Below are positions 35,111 through 47,589 of a stretch of 64,000 nucleotides of DNA, piece by piece (position 1 is the first letter of the stretch; the number at the start of each line of letters is the position of its first letter). Source of the DNA: Odobenus rosmarus divergens (Eukaryota; Chordata; Mammalia; Carnivora; Odobenidae); NCBI RefSeq assembly GCF_000321225.1, contig NW_004450285.1, positions 4,710,654 through 4,774,653 of the forward strand, given 5' to 3'. Position numbers and translations under genes: made by a program. A model generated the notes under the pieces. The model was not told the origin of the DNA and did not search any database. It saw only the letters and a list, made by a program, of their open reading frames with translations.

Positions 35111-36224
35111 CAATTGGCCTTGAGAATCTGAGGCAAGCTTTGCTGAAAAGGAGGTATATGAGGTGGTTCATGATGACTTAGCAGAAAACTGGCAAAAAAG
35201 TGGATTTAGGGACTTACTGCAAGATGAAGAAATAACTCATCTGGAGATTCTGCACAGAGCTGGGAGTGTTGAGGTGGCTGAAGGATGGACTGTGACAGGG
35301 TTTCAGGATATGCGTTTGGCTAGGTGCTGATCATATTGGAAAGGGAGATTTTGAATAATTGCTAGATTAAGCATTTGAAAGTTTTGTGGTATTGAAAATA
35401 TCCAGTAAGCTGGAAATTTAATGAAGAAATGAATAAGGATATTATAAGATGCTTAAGAAACATTTGCTCTTTGGGGAAATTGTGAGACAGTTGAACAGCT
35501 TCCTACTTGAATACAGATTTTTTCATTTTACTTACTCTTAGCTAGCAATAAAGATAATTTTGACTTTCTCCAAAATTAATGATTCTAATGGAAAATGTTT
35601 ATATACATATATATAAATATATATATATATAATATTTCCCTAAGGCCCCTCTTCATTGCCAATTTTCTGGTGAGTCAACAAGAACCTGTATACTCTCATA
35701 CTCAAAATTCAAAACCTGTACCCTCAAAAATTATTACCATAGTTTTCTCATGCCAGACCCTGTAATAGAGGATTTTCCCTTCTCTAGGATCTGAGACATT
35801 ATTTTTCTCAGCACACAGGAATAATGAGAAGAACAAATGCATGCAAAGACTTAGAAGAGGAAATGCTTGATTAAGATATTTGCTGAATCACTGTCTGGCT
35901 GCAAAGAAAGAACATTCGTCACAACAGATGAATTTGCCAAAGCAATGTGAGAACAGGTGACCGGGGCGAGCGTAATGAACTTGCCAAGGGAATCAAGTAC
36001 AGCACATTTGTAACAGCTGCTGGACTTCAATGAACCTTAGGGAATTTACTTGAGAGGTTGAGCCAGTTTATCTACTAGCATCATTGCCAGGGATGTGCTA
36101 GGAACTTGAGAAGCAAGCTTGTACATCAGGAATATAAAATATCATAGGAGTCACTGTGGAGACTATGAGATCCCAACATCTTAAAGAGGAAGACAAAACT
36201 TGAGATAGGTTTACAGGGGCATTT
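35111..36224. other. Unique DNA, no gene seen
   Basis: Contains an imperfect (AT)n at 35600-35633. Nothing else recognised. Confidence 0.45.
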
Positions 36225-37095
36225 GTTCCTTCAACAAATAAACTTCTTGACTATCTGCTGAAGACAGAGTATAGATTAATGTGCTGATGTGCAAAAGAAG
36301 GAAAGAAAAAATCCTAATCTTTGGGACCTTATTATCTAGGGAACATGATACCTGCAGATATGATACGTTCATGGGAGTGTGAAAAGAGATAGAGAAGTGT
36401 CAAAATGAATATGAATACATTAGTGCTAAGTTTTAAAATTATATTGGTCATAGTGAACTGTAATAGATGGCTTAATAGAAGAGCTTGTACTTGTGCAGAG
36501 TTTTGAAAATTGTGTGTGTTTGGACCAGGGAGGACAGAGATCTTGCATGAAGGAGTCACTTGCTTCTCCTGCAGCCATGGCAGACACCACTGATCAGTCT
36601 TCTTCCCACTGAACCTGGAAGCCGTATTAATCATTCTCAGTGTAGTGTTGCAGGAAGACTCTGTGTTTCATCATAGATACCATTAGAGGTGAAAAGTGTT
36701 TATCACCCCTGATTTGTATAGAGAAATTAAGGCAAGGGCATTCTAGGCAGAGGGTGGAACGTGTGCAAAAGATCGGCCTTAGAATTTGTGTCTGAGGCGC
36801 CTGGGTGGCTCATGCGCTGGGTCATGATCCCAGCGTCTTGGGATTGAGCCCCCGCATCTGACTCCCTGCTCCGCGGGAAGCCTGCTTCTCCCTCTCCCGC
36901 TCCCCCCTGCTTGTGTTCCCTCTCTCGCTGTCTCTCTCTCTCTGTCAAATAAATAAATAAAATCTTTTAAAAAAATAAATAAATAGAATTTGTGTCCAGT
37001 AGAAAGTGAGGATTTACGCTGAGTAATAGGGGAAAGAGGTTGGGTCGTTATAGTGTGGATCCTAGAGGATCATAGACGCCCATTTAGGATATTTG
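36225..37095 (+). mobile_element. Ancient LINE-age repeat, split by a SINE
   Basis: 'CCTTCAACAAATAAACTTCT' near 36229, 'GCATTCTAGGCAGAGGGTGG' near 36737 and 'ACGTGTGCAAAAGATCGGCC' near 36760 keep the order of the ancient family also seen at 28110. The SINE at 36793-36983 interrupts it. The minus frame at 36332-36634 is not supported. Confidence 0.45.
36793..36983 (+). mobile_element. can-SINE with a short internal deletion
   Basis: Head GGCGCCTGGGTGGCTCA runs straight into TGCGCTGGGTCATGATCC, so about 20 bases of the usual box region are missing. Tail AAATAAATAAATAAAATCTT. TSD TAGAATTTGTGTC at 36780-36792 and 36984-36996. Confidence 0.95.
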
Positions 37096-37119
37096 TCTCA
37101 CCTGGTTACTGAGAACTAG

Positions 37120-37630
37120 GGTTTGTTTTTTTAACCATTTTAATTGCAGTATGGTTGACATATAAAGAGTGTACATATTTGTGTAGACGACTTGATGAGT
37201 TTGTAGCTAAGTATATACCCGTGAAACCACATCTATGCTATAAACATACCCTCACCTCCAAAAACTTCCACCCTCTTTATCATTATTATTTCTTTTGTGT
37301 ATGCATAAAAATACCTAACATAAGATCTACCCTCTTGGCAAAATTTTAAGTATAAAATACATTATTGTATTGTACTCTATGCTATACAATAAATCTCCAG
37401 GTCTTACTCATCTTGTATAAATGAAACTTCGTACCCTTTGACTAATATTTCCCATTTCTTCATCCTGTCTCTGGAAGCTACTATCCTACTCTCTGCTTTT
37501 ATGAGTTTGACTATTTTAGAGTCTTCATACATGTCATGTTGTAGCTGTCCTTTGGTGTCTAGCTTATTTCACATAGCATAATATCCTCCAGGTTCATTCA
37601 TATCGCTGCAACAAGTAGATTTTTGGAAGC
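37120..37630 (-). mobile_element. Old L1 3' UTR fragment, antisense
   Basis: 'GACATATAAAGAGTGTACAT', 'CCGTGAAACCACATCTATGC', 'CAATAAATCTCCAGGTCTTA', 'CATAGCATAATATCCTCCAG' follow antisense L1MA/L1MB 3' sequence without a break. Confidence 0.78.
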
Positions 37631-38355
37631 AAAGGCATGACAAGATAATGGAGTAAGTTATGTTAGATTTTTATGTAAGATTGATAGGGAAAGGAACTTA
37701 TGTGGGGTTTTGTCATTATCTTAGAGTTTAGCATCTAAAACACTTCCCAGTAATTTTGGGATTTTCCAACTTATATGGCAGAGCTCATTTGTCACTATTG
37801 AATGCAAAATACTCACAGTCCCAGGGTCCTCTGCAGCTAGGGAATGGGCACATATTCTATGAGGCTACCATGAGGAAGTCAGTTTCACACTGGATCCATT
37901 CTGGCAATGGGTGGCAGTCCATAGTATCAGCAGCAGCATGAGTAGCAGAAGGAGCTATTTCCTATTTCCAGGGAAAGCAGAGGCAACAATATGCCAGGTC
38001 AGTGCAATTGGCAAGGCAAGGGGTAGTAGTGTCTGTGCCTAAAAGAGAGGAAAAAATGTCGGTGATTCTTGCAACATTATGCTGCAGTTCTTGGTTGTTT
38101 AGTCCCAACCACAGTTTGGGGCTCTCCCAGTGATATTTTCACAACCCTTTCAACAAATGCTGCTTTTGTGTAAGTGGACCAGATTGGTTTCTGTTGCATG
38201 CAGAACTGATCCAGGGGCATTCTAGTGGGAAGAATATAAAAATGATTTAGCCATGTGTAGGTGGGCTCCTAAGCAAGTGTGATAGGACAAGTAATTTTCA
38301 AGAATGAGTGAAAAGTTTTGGTGTCTGATTGTCTGTAAGAATAAAGAGTGGGAAG
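37631..38355. other. Unassigned DNA
   Basis: No gene or repeat firmly recognised. Confidence 0.4.
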
Positions 38356-38541
38356 TTTTTTTTTTTAAAGATTTTATTTATTCATTAGAGAGAGAGAGAG
38401 AGAGAGCACAAGCAGGGGGAGGGGCAGAGAGAGAGGGACAAGCTGAGTGGTGAGCCCAACACGGGGCTCTATCCTAGGACCCCAAGATCATGGCCTGAGC
38501 TGAAGGCAGATGCTTAACCAACTGAGCCACCTAGGTGCCCC
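38356..38541 (-). mobile_element. can-SINE
   Basis: T-run and AAAGATTTTATTTATTCATT at the left, GAGCCACCTAGGTGCCCC at the right. Flanks AAGAGTGGGAAGTTTTT and AAGATTGGGAAAGTTTTT are an imperfect TSD. Confidence 0.94.
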
Positions 38542-38559
38542 AAGATTGGGAAAGTTTTT

Positions 38560-40644
38560 AAGTGCTGGGGTGAGCTACTGGAAAAATACTGGAGGACATT
38601 AGTGGAGGGGTGATCAGTGGGATGTGGGGAGCACATTGTGTTATTCCACGTTTGAGATGCTTTTCTCTGTGTTTAGACCATCTGTGCTTGCTCATTGGCT
38701 CCCACTGAATGTAAGCCCTTACTCTGTTACAGAGAGTGGCAGATAGGTGTGTTATCATCCTCGACCTAAAAAGGATGGTGCTAGGTCCTTGAGAAGGACA
38801 TTCCTGGAGTGTAAAATTGGCAGGAAGCTTTCTAAAAAGGTTTACATCTCCAGGCGGCAGAGAAAAAAAAAATTAGCACACACATTAAAGATTAATTATT
38901 TTTTTCCCATTTACATACTCCTTAGAGAGTTTTTTAATGACTTAACTATTTATAGCCCTCCCAAACTCCAACTAGGGTCACAAACCAATACCAAAGTTTT
39001 ACTAGTTTTTTTTTTTAATTCAAATCTATCTATATGTGGTAAAACCAACGGGACATTTGCATTGTTTTCATTTATGTGTAGGAAAATCAGTAAATAAAGC
39101 AGTAAGCAGCTATAAACTCAGTATTCAACTTTAAGAGAGTAACTTAACAACTATGAACATGTATAAGAGACAAAATGCAAAATCTACATTTAAAATTATG
39201 TAAATAAATGATGAATTTTAAATTGATGTGAATATATTATATGAGATGGTTAATGTTGGAATGTACAATTGTATGTGCATACAAATGGAATATATATTTA
39301 AGTATATTAGAATATAAGTACCAAAAAAGATTCCAGAAATCATAAAATGACAGATGAGTGAAACTATACCAATAAATTCCAATAAAATTGCTCCTCAGTT
39401 ATATTTATTTCCTATTTTCTAAGTGATTTCCTGATTAATCTGTAATGTTAGTTGATCCATAATGTTAGTAAATCCATAAATTGATATTTTACTCTCTTGC
39501 TTTCATCAGAAATTGAGGTAATTTAAATTATGAGGTTAAAGTTCTCCTTTAAATTAAAGTATTCTTCTAAGTAACCAAATGGAAAAACGTCTAAATTAAG
39601 CAAACCAACTAGATGTTTTCTAATGTACTGAAAATTGATTTCCACTGGACACAATTTTATTCACTCTAATATTTTTTCATGTTAGCCCTTTAGTCTGAAT
39701 TTTTTCCCCTGGAGAAGAACGTCAGTATCTTAGAAAAACAGTATATATAACATGCTTCAATAAACCTAAAGATATCTGAAGCAATTAAAGTGTTTGTGTA
39801 ACACAGTCACTGATTTAGTTTCAGTACACACATTTCTATTTTTTCTATTTGATTTGAATATGGCCTATTGTCTTTGTCTTTTTTCACCCCCTCTTATTCT
39901 CTTATTCAACTCTTGGTGGAGAAAAGGCCTTTTTAAAAAGCTCTTTTTTCTGTTTCATTTTCGTTTTTGTTTTTTTCTGTAGTAGACCTGTGCTCAAATA
40001 GCAGGAAAAAGGTTTTATTACTATCTTCTCATGCCAAATGTCTTCAGTTAGTGCATTGACCAATAAAGATTGTTTGTCTTCAGGTGTAGTTTTATTTATG
40101 CAGTAAATGGTTATTGAAGTTGTATATAAGTTGAACTTTTAAGACATCAAACCATGTGTTAAATATATGTAGGAATGGCTCTACATAAATTGCGATCTAG
40201 TCTCCAAGAAATGTTTCTGTCTGGTTCTGGTGTCTTCTATCTTGGCCAAGGAACAAAGCTATACCTTCACTCTTTCATTCCTTTACCCTCTCCTGCAAGT
40301 TTGCAGTAGCTTGTTTGAAAAAATAATTTTAAAAATGACTGTGCATAAATGATCCCCCTATTTAAAAGGTTTCTTTATTTCTGCTTTTTGTGGGTATCTA
40401 TGAGAGAACTAAAAACAAATGGATTATTCCATTGAAAGTTCACTTACTGTCCTAGAAATAGAGTATGAATTTCATAAAATAAGTGGGAAGATACAGGAAG
40501 GAAATTAATATTAAATGAAGTCTTCATCTAATAATACTCAACTTTCTGCAGGAAAATGTTGCTATAACTCACATTACAGATAAAGAAATGAGGTTTAGAG
40601 AATTCTAGGATTTGGCCAAGATAGTGCAGTGTGAGTTCTGATCT
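38560..40644. other. Unique AT-rich DNA, no gene seen
   Basis: The plus frame at 38747-39097 (116 residues) is Lys/Phe-rich from A/T-rich sequence with no family resemblance. Nothing else recognised. Confidence 0.45.
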
Positions 40645-40846
40645 CTTTTTCTTTTAATATTTATTTACTTATTTGAGAGAGAGAGCAAGCAAGCAGAGTT
40701 TGGGAGCGGAGGGAAAAAATCTCAAGCAGACTCCCCACGGAGTGCGGAGCCTGACTCACAGGGCTCGATCCCGGGACTCAAGAGATCATGACCTAAGCTG
40801 ATATCAAGAGTTGGACACACAAACAACTAAGCCTCTCAGGCGCCCC
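40645..40846 (-). mobile_element. can-SINE, older subfamily
   Basis: Body differs from the others: ends '...GATATCAAGAGTTGGACACA' before the CTCTCAGGCGCCCC head, like the longer-lived can-SINE subfamily with 'AAGAGTTGGACGCTTAACCG'. No clear TSD. Confidence 0.9.
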
Positions 40847-42130
40847 AGATTTCTAAGTCCATAGATGTTACCTTACAATAAGCTGCTTCCTATAATGGTA
40901 ACAGCTGACATTTATTAAGCACTTACCTTACGCCAGAAATTCTTATTAGTGTTTTAAAAGTGTCATTGCTCTCCGGCCACGCCTGTGGTTGAATAATTTG
41001 GGATTGTGATTCATTGTAAGGAGGAAGAGCTTACATCATGGGGATCCATGGGGCATCTCAGTGGGAGACTATTAACAAGATTTACAGAGGGCCTAGTATC
41101 CTGTTATTGGTGATTTTCAGGAAGATTTAAGGAAGCAGGGCTTTGCTCCAGATTGAATGTAGTCAGGAAGTGGGGGTATTTCTATGATTGGTTATGCTAA
41201 TCTTATCTAGAAGGAGGGAAAGCTAGAATGAGGCCAAAGCTATAATTGTGAAAGCAGTCACTCATTTGGCAGAATAGAGGAATGTTTGGATTATTTTTGT
41301 TGTTTGGACAATGTTCAGGTTTTCATCCATGTTTAGGCAGGATTATAGAATGACCTGGTTTTGGTCTTGAACCATCATAGTCATATAGTAATATGTGGCC
41401 TTTTATGATATTGATATTCTATAAAATTGTTTATGTTTGGGGTGTCTTTGTGGCTCAGTCAGTTAAGTGTCTGCCTTCAGCTTAAGTCATGATCTCAGGG
41501 TCCTGGGATGGAGCCCTGTGTCGGGCTCCCTGCTCAGCGGAAAGTCGGCTTCTCCATCTGCCCCTACCCCTGCTCAAGTGCACTCTCTCTCTCTCTCACA
41601 TAAATAAATAAAATCTTTAAATTAAAAAAAATTATTTATGTTCAGTAGTAGAAAAAAGGCCTAGTTGACAGTACAGAGCAGTTCCCAAATGTCAAAGGCC
41701 ACCTTTCTCATTCTTAGCCCCCTCTTTAGGCCAAGGGCAGTTGAAATCAGGCCACAGGACATTCATCCATGCCATCCGGATTTCTACCATTGTTAAGATT
41801 TTATTGATCAGGAGTTTCTTCGGAGAATGTAGTCTGTGGTTGGACTAGAGGCAGTCTCTCCTCCTTCTTTTGTTGTGGGTCGAGTTGTTGAGGGGGCAGT
41901 GGCTGCACAGACACATTTAAGACCCTGAACAGGCTCCATCAGCTGGATGTAATATAAGCAAAATTTATGACAGAAACAAAATGATTATTAGTCCTTGAAA
42001 CAAGCTTTAAAATCAGGAGTCTAGATTATAAAACCCAGGCAGTATATATGCTGGTTCTGAGAAAGTGTTACTGTAGCCTTATTTAATATATTAAGATATT
42101 GAGAGGAAAAAACCATTAATATCTATAAAT
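40847..42130. other. Unassigned DNA, possible old ERV internal remnant
   Basis: 40895-40970 looks like the ancient 'ACATTTATTAAGCACTTAC' repeat. 41700-42080, with 'GACCCTGAACAGGCTCCATC' and neighbours, gives the impression of an ERV3/ERVL-age internal fragment, but I see no LTR, frame or motif to prove it. A SINE lies at 41438-41627. Confidence 0.3.
41438..41627 (+). mobile_element. can-SINE
   Basis: GGGGTGTCTTTGTGGCTCAG head, AAATAAATAAAATCTTT tail. TSD AAAATTGTTTATGTT (41423-41437) and AAAATTATTTATGTT (41628-41642), one mismatch. Confidence 0.94.
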
Positions 42131-43137
42131 AGGTGTTAAATAAATTATAGTGCATTAATGAAATGCAATACCTTTCACCCAGTTAAAAATGGCATTGCAG
42201 ATAAATATCCATTAATATTGATAGATATTTATGATGTATGGTTAAGTGAAGAATTCAAGTTACTAAGCAGAATATTGACATTAATATATATGCATAGAAA
42301 AATGTGTGGAAATAAGTTTATGAAAGTATTAACAGTAGTTACCTCTAAGAGGTGTGGTTGTGGGAGATTTTAAATTTATTTCATCTTTTGACTTATCTGT
42401 GTAGATTCTCATTTTTCTATGGCCAAATGTATTGCTTTTGTAACGAGTAAAAAAAGGTAAACAAATATTTCTTTGCATGATGGAATTATGCTTGATTTCT
42501 ATTTTTATGCATTTTGTGATTTTTAAGATATCCTAAAATAAACTATTGTCAGTATTATTAACTACAAATAACACAAAGATAAGTTATCATTTTTTTAAAA
42601 ATCCCAATTTATGTAAAAATGTGAAGTTATGAAACTAATAAGTTTAAGAATGCCCACCAATTCAAATGCAAGGTCATCTATGCAGCACAGTGACTTTATT
42701 TTATGTTAGCTTTATATTAAGTTTTAGTATCTGGCTGGGTCTAATTCTGATTACCTTTCATGTTCAACTGTTTTAGGGAGGGGAAAAGGGCTATTCAATT
42801 TTTTTAATTACTAGTTCAAAATATTTTCAATTTAATTAAATTCACAATTAATATTTGTTGCTTCTACAATCGTGTGATCCTATTATCTGAAAATAATACA
42901 AAAATTTTCTCCTCCTTTTTAATATATAAGCTCTTTTTTGGTAACTGCTTTCTAAATCTTAATAATTTTGAATAATAGAAGATAGATTCCTTGACCTATT
43001 CATGACCTCCATGGAAGATTTAGCTTGCCGTGGTTTAATAAATACTGGCAGAAGACAGGAGACTCCTGGGTAGGTGGCAAAGACAAGGTATCACTTATAA
43101 CAATAGCAGTAGCCAGAGTAACATTGTGGTGCTTGTC
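42131..43137. other. Unique AT-rich DNA, no gene seen
   Basis: The plus frame at 42158-42373 is unsupported. Confidence 0.45.
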
Positions 43138-43151
43138 TAAGCCCCAGTTCC

Positions 43152-43320
43152 TGGGTGCCTGGATGGCTCAGTCAGTTAAGTGGCTGCCTTTGGCTCAGGT
43201 CCTGAGATTAAGCCCCGCATCACATCGGGCTCCCTACTCAGCAGGGCGCCTGCTTCTCCCTCTTGCTCCCCCTGCTCATGCTCAATCTCTCTCTCTCTCT
43301 CTCTCTCTCTGTCAAATAAA
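43152..43320 (+). mobile_element. can-SINE with a short internal deletion
   Basis: TGGGTGCCTGGATGGCTCAG head. The usual 'ATGATC..GGGTCCTGGGATC' part is shortened to CCTGAGATTAAGCC. CT-microsatellite near 43287-43310. TSD TAAGCCCCAGTTCC (43138-43151) and TAAGCCCCAGCTCC (43321-43334). Confidence 0.95.
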
Positions 43321-43334
43321 TAAGCCCCAGCTCC

Positions 43335-43954
43335 CACAGGGCAACAAGAGGAGGGCCAGGTGATGCCTGTACACACAGTGGAGTGTGTTACAGAAGAACC
43401 TTGAGTTTAGGAAGTCTGATCTGAGAGAGGGGCCTTATGTATTACACCATGTAATACAGCTCCAGAGGGAGAGCTTATTTTTATTATATTGGATAGTAAA
43501 TAAATCTCCAGCAAATTATGCCTATCTTCCAAACCTGCTTGCTATACAAACCTCTTTAAAAAGATAATCCAGAGCAAGTTAGATGTCACAGAACAATTGC
43601 AACTCTTCCCACTAATGATAAAAATTGCTTTGCATGGTTTCAGCTTGCATGATCATTTTTATGATCTTGCACTACTATGTTAAGTGAGGACTACATTCTC
43701 ACACACACACACAAAATAAATCTTAGAATTTGAATCAAGTTTTAAAATATGACTTAAAATCTATATATATATTTATTATAAATCACTTTAGTGTTTACTG
43801 GCAGTTTTTTAATGTTGTACTTCCCCCATTCTTCAGCTCATAATTTACTGCATCTCCTATTTACATACAATCTTCAAGTCAAAATTTCATTAATGACATT
43901 TAGCTTTTTCTTGTTTTCCCTATTCTTAAATGACTTAGAATGGGTTTCTATTTT
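43335..43954. other. Unique DNA, no gene seen
   Basis: Short (AC)n at 43700-43714. Frames here are not supported. Confidence 0.45.
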
Positions 43955-44142
43955 TCTTTTTTTTAGAGTTTTTATTTATTTATTTGACAGAGAGATAGCA
44001 AGAGCAGGAACACAAGCAGGGGGAGGGGAGAGAGAGAAGCAGGCTTCCTGCAGAGCAGGGAGCCCCATGTGGGACTCGATCCCAGTGCCCTGGGATCATG
44101 GGCTGAAGGCAGCGGCTTCACGGCTGAGCCACCCAGGCACCC
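43955..44142 (-). mobile_element. can-SINE
   Basis: T-run and TTTATTTATTTATTTGACAG at the left, GAGCCACCCAGGCACC at the right. TSD weak. Confidence 0.93.
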
Positions 44143-45079
44143 TGTTTCTTTCATATAATAAACTTGGCTTAATACATAATTTTGTGATATCAATTTACAT
44201 TATAACTGTCAATAGACACTACACTTGTACTGGGAAAGTCTGGGACAAACTGGGTTTTAATATCTTTTATAGAATATGAAATCATGGAATTCTGTGCTTC
44301 TCAAAGGAATGCACTATTACCATTGAAGACACATGATGGTGTCCTAGGCATTATGTAAGCCTAAAAGACAAACATAGCACTTCTCATCTTTAAGTGTCAA
44401 TATTACACAAAAGTGGTTTTGTTCTCTCTTTAAAAAAAAAGACAGTTTTTAATATTAAAACACACATATATTATAAATCAGGATAGGAAAACTTCATGAA
44501 GTTTTATGGTAAAACAAGAAAAATAATTTGAAAATTCATGTGTTACAGGTAATTTATACTATATGCTTTAAACTCACTGGGGATGTTTTTTCCTTTCCAC
44601 TGACATTAATGACATTCTGTTAAATATACTTGAGAATCACTTAGAGAAATTCTATATTCCAGTTACCAGATGTGTTCCTTTTCCTTTCCATTTTTCTTTA
44701 CAATTTTTGGAATTGCATGTATCAGAATTAATAGTATCACAGTTAGTCTTCCTTGTACTGTCAAACTGTTTTATGCTAAGGTAAAGTTTGGGCAAAAGGG
44801 TTGAGAGGATTAGTATACCAAGCGAGACAGAGCTGTATCAGAATTAAGGATTTATCACATTCCATTTGCTAATTGAAGGGATTGGTGATTTGGGAAGTAT
44901 AAAAAATTTTCCGGACTCTACATATATATCTATGCATGTACATCTATGCATTCACATACATTCACAAATGCAACTGGGGTAAGATCTAATACTTATTAGG
45001 TGCTTACTATGTGTCTGGCATTCTTCTGAGGATACATTTATTCATTTATTTACTCATTTATTCATTATTCCAGATATGT
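44143..45079. other. Unique DNA, no gene seen
   Basis: Near 44990-45060 there is a short relic of the ancient 'TTAGGTGCTTACTATGTGTC' repeat followed by (ATTT)n-like sequence. Confidence 0.45.
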
Positions 45080-45420
45080 ACAAATTTGTCCTTAAATATA
45101 CTTAAATTTATCTTAAATATACTTTTAGCATTTATCTTAAATATACTTTTAGAATTTCATCTATCATTAAATATTCCTGTATATTATTGTTTTAATTTGC
45201 ATAGTATTCCACATACTGAAATATTTTTTCACAATTTCTCTGTCCTTGCATTTTTAGGTTCTCTCCAGCTTTTAATTACTATAAATATCATTCAGTAGTT
45301 ATAATAGTAGCATCATATATATATCTTGCTGCTCACCTCTGCCTTTGTTCTTAACACAAATTATTAGAAGTGAATTACTGAGTCAATATGTATGATTACT
45401 TTTAATGATAATGATACACT
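45080..45420 (-). mobile_element. Ancient L1 3'-end fragment, antisense
   Basis: 'TTTTAGGTTCTCTCCAGC', 'TTAGAAGTGAATTACTGAGTC' follow antisense L1M 3' sequence. Contains a 24-bp tandem duplication at 45106-45153. Confidence 0.5.
45106..45153. repeat. 24-bp direct tandem duplication
   Basis: ATTTATCTTAAATATACTTTTAGC-type unit at 45106-45129 repeated at 45130-45153, differing only in the last base. Confidence 0.95.
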
Positions 45421-46441
45421 TTTTTCTTCAGGAAAATATACCAATTTACAGCTGAAAAAATATTTTATTGGAATCATTGTTTCTCTAGACCCTAATTAAC
45501 AGTATTCTAGCCCTTTAAAACATCTTTGCTAATTTCAAAAGCTAATATTCTAGAGATACTGGGTAAATTCTCATAAGAGACAACCAGCTCTTCCCAAGCC
45601 CAGAAGCAGAAGCCTGATGTATCACATGGTCATGCAACTCTGGATATGGCTGAAGGGAGTGGGGCTATGAGGCAACTGGCTCAACACAAGTTGTATTCAT
45701 CAGATTTTCTTTCAGTAACTAAAACTGAGACATGAAAACTATGTGACATAACGGGAAATTCTAAGCCAGCTATCATTACAGACCATGAATTAATATTACA
45801 GTTTTATGAAAGTCATAATTGGCCATGTACAGTAAGATAAGTAGAACAGTGCATCTTCAGAAAAACAATGAAGTAGATGCACTTGGAGAAAGAGCAAAAG
45901 AGAATGTGAGGTTCCGGGAGGATACAGAAAGACAAAGGGAGTGACCGATTGATGTTTTACTACTTATGTGGATCCTGGGTAGTCTTCCTAATGATGAGTT
46001 CCATGATATTATTCTGTATCATTTATTTTGTATTTTTTTTTATTTTTTGCTTGCCACAAGTGTACCTGCTCTCTGTCACCATACAACACTATTACAATAT
46101 CATTGACTATATTCCCTATGCTGTACCTTTTATTCTCCTGACGTATTCATTCCATAACTGGAAGCCTATACCTCCCATTCCCCTTCACCCATTTTGACCG
46201 TCCCCCCACCCCCATCCCCTCTGACAGCTGCCAGTGTGTTCTCTGTGTTTACAGATTTGATTCTGCTTTTTGTCTGTTTGTTTATTTATTTGTTTTGTTC
46301 TTTAGATCCCATATATGATTGAAATCATATATTTGTCTTTCTCATCTGAATTATTTCACATAGCCTAATACCCTCTAGGTCCATCCATGTTGTCTCAAGT
46401 GGCAAAATCTCATTCTTTTTTATGGTTGCATAATCTTCCAT

Positions 46442-46444
<3 letters not shown>

Positions 46445-46477
<33 letters not shown>
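46445..46477. repeat. (GT)n microsatellite inside L1
   Basis: 33 bases of GT at the same place in L1 ORF2/3' region as the repeats at 2541-2573 and 58022-58048. Confidence 0.97.
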
Positions 46478-46479
<2 letters not shown>

Positions 46480-46633
46480 TGAGATATCTTCCCTATCTAT
46501 CAGTAGACACTTGGGTTGCTTCCATATCTTGGCTATTATAAATAATTTTGCAGTAAACATAGGGGTGCATATATCTTTTCAAATTAGTATTTTTGTTTTC
46601 TTTCAGCAAATATCCAGTAGTAGAATTATTGGA

Positions 46634-47200
46634 TCATATGGTATTTTTATTTTTAATGTTTTTAAGTAACCTCCATAGTATTTTCCACAGTAGCTGTACC
46701 AATTTATATTCCCACCAACAGTGTATGAGGGTTCTTTTTTTTCCACATTCTTGCCAACTCTTGTTATTTCTTACCTTTTTTATTTTAGCCATTAAAGCAA
46801 ATGTAGGTAGTATCTCAGTGTGGTTTTGATTTGCATTTTCCTGATAATTAATGATGCTGAGCATCTTTTCATGTGTCTGTTGACCATTTATATGTCTTTG
46901 GAAAAACATCTATTGAGATCCTCTGTCCATTTTTTTATCATATTGTTTATTTTTTGTTGTTCAGTTATAAGTTCTTTATATATATTTTGGATATTAATCC
47001 CTTACCTGGTATATCATTTGCAAACATCTTCTCCCATTCAGTAGGTTGCCTTTTGTTTTGTTGTTGGTTTCCTTTACTGTGCAAAAGCTTTTTATTGTGG
47101 CATAGCCCCAGTAGTTTCTTTTTGCTTTTATTTCCCTTGCCTGGGAGGCATATTTAAAAAAAAATGTTTCTATGGCTGATATCAAAGAAATTACCACCTG
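46634..47200 (-). pseudogene. L1 ORF2 C-terminal region remnant
   Basis: Minus strand 46634-46909 reads '[19 protein letters not shown]' in one frame and, in another, a Cys-poor relic of the C-terminal zinc-knuckle-like domain. 46994-47197 covers 'AREIKAKRNYWGYATIKSFC'. Frameshifted. Confidence 0.75.
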
Positions 47201-47589
47201 TGTTCTCTTCTGGGATTTTTATGGTTCAGGTCTCACATTTAGGTCTTTAATCCATTCTGTGTTTATTTTTGTGTATGGTGTAAGAAAGTGGACCAGTTTC
47301 ATTCTTTTGCACATAGCTGTTCAGTTTTCCCAGCACCATTTGTTGAAGAGACTGTCTTTTCCACATTGAATATTCTTGCCTCCCTTACCATAGATTAATT
47401 GGCTGTATAAGTGTGGGTTTTTTGCTGGGCTCTTTTTTCTGTTTTACTGATTATGTGTCTTTTGTGTGTGCCAGTATAGTGTGTTGATTACAACAGCTTT
47501 ATAGTATATCTTGAAATCTGGACTTGTGACACCTCCCTTTGTTCTTCTTTCCCAAGATTGCTTTGGCTATTCAGAGTCTTTTTAGTCCC

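Noticed and set aside
43791..44279. 162-residue plus frame
   Set aside because: Spans unique AT-rich DNA and a reversed can-SINE; no protein family.
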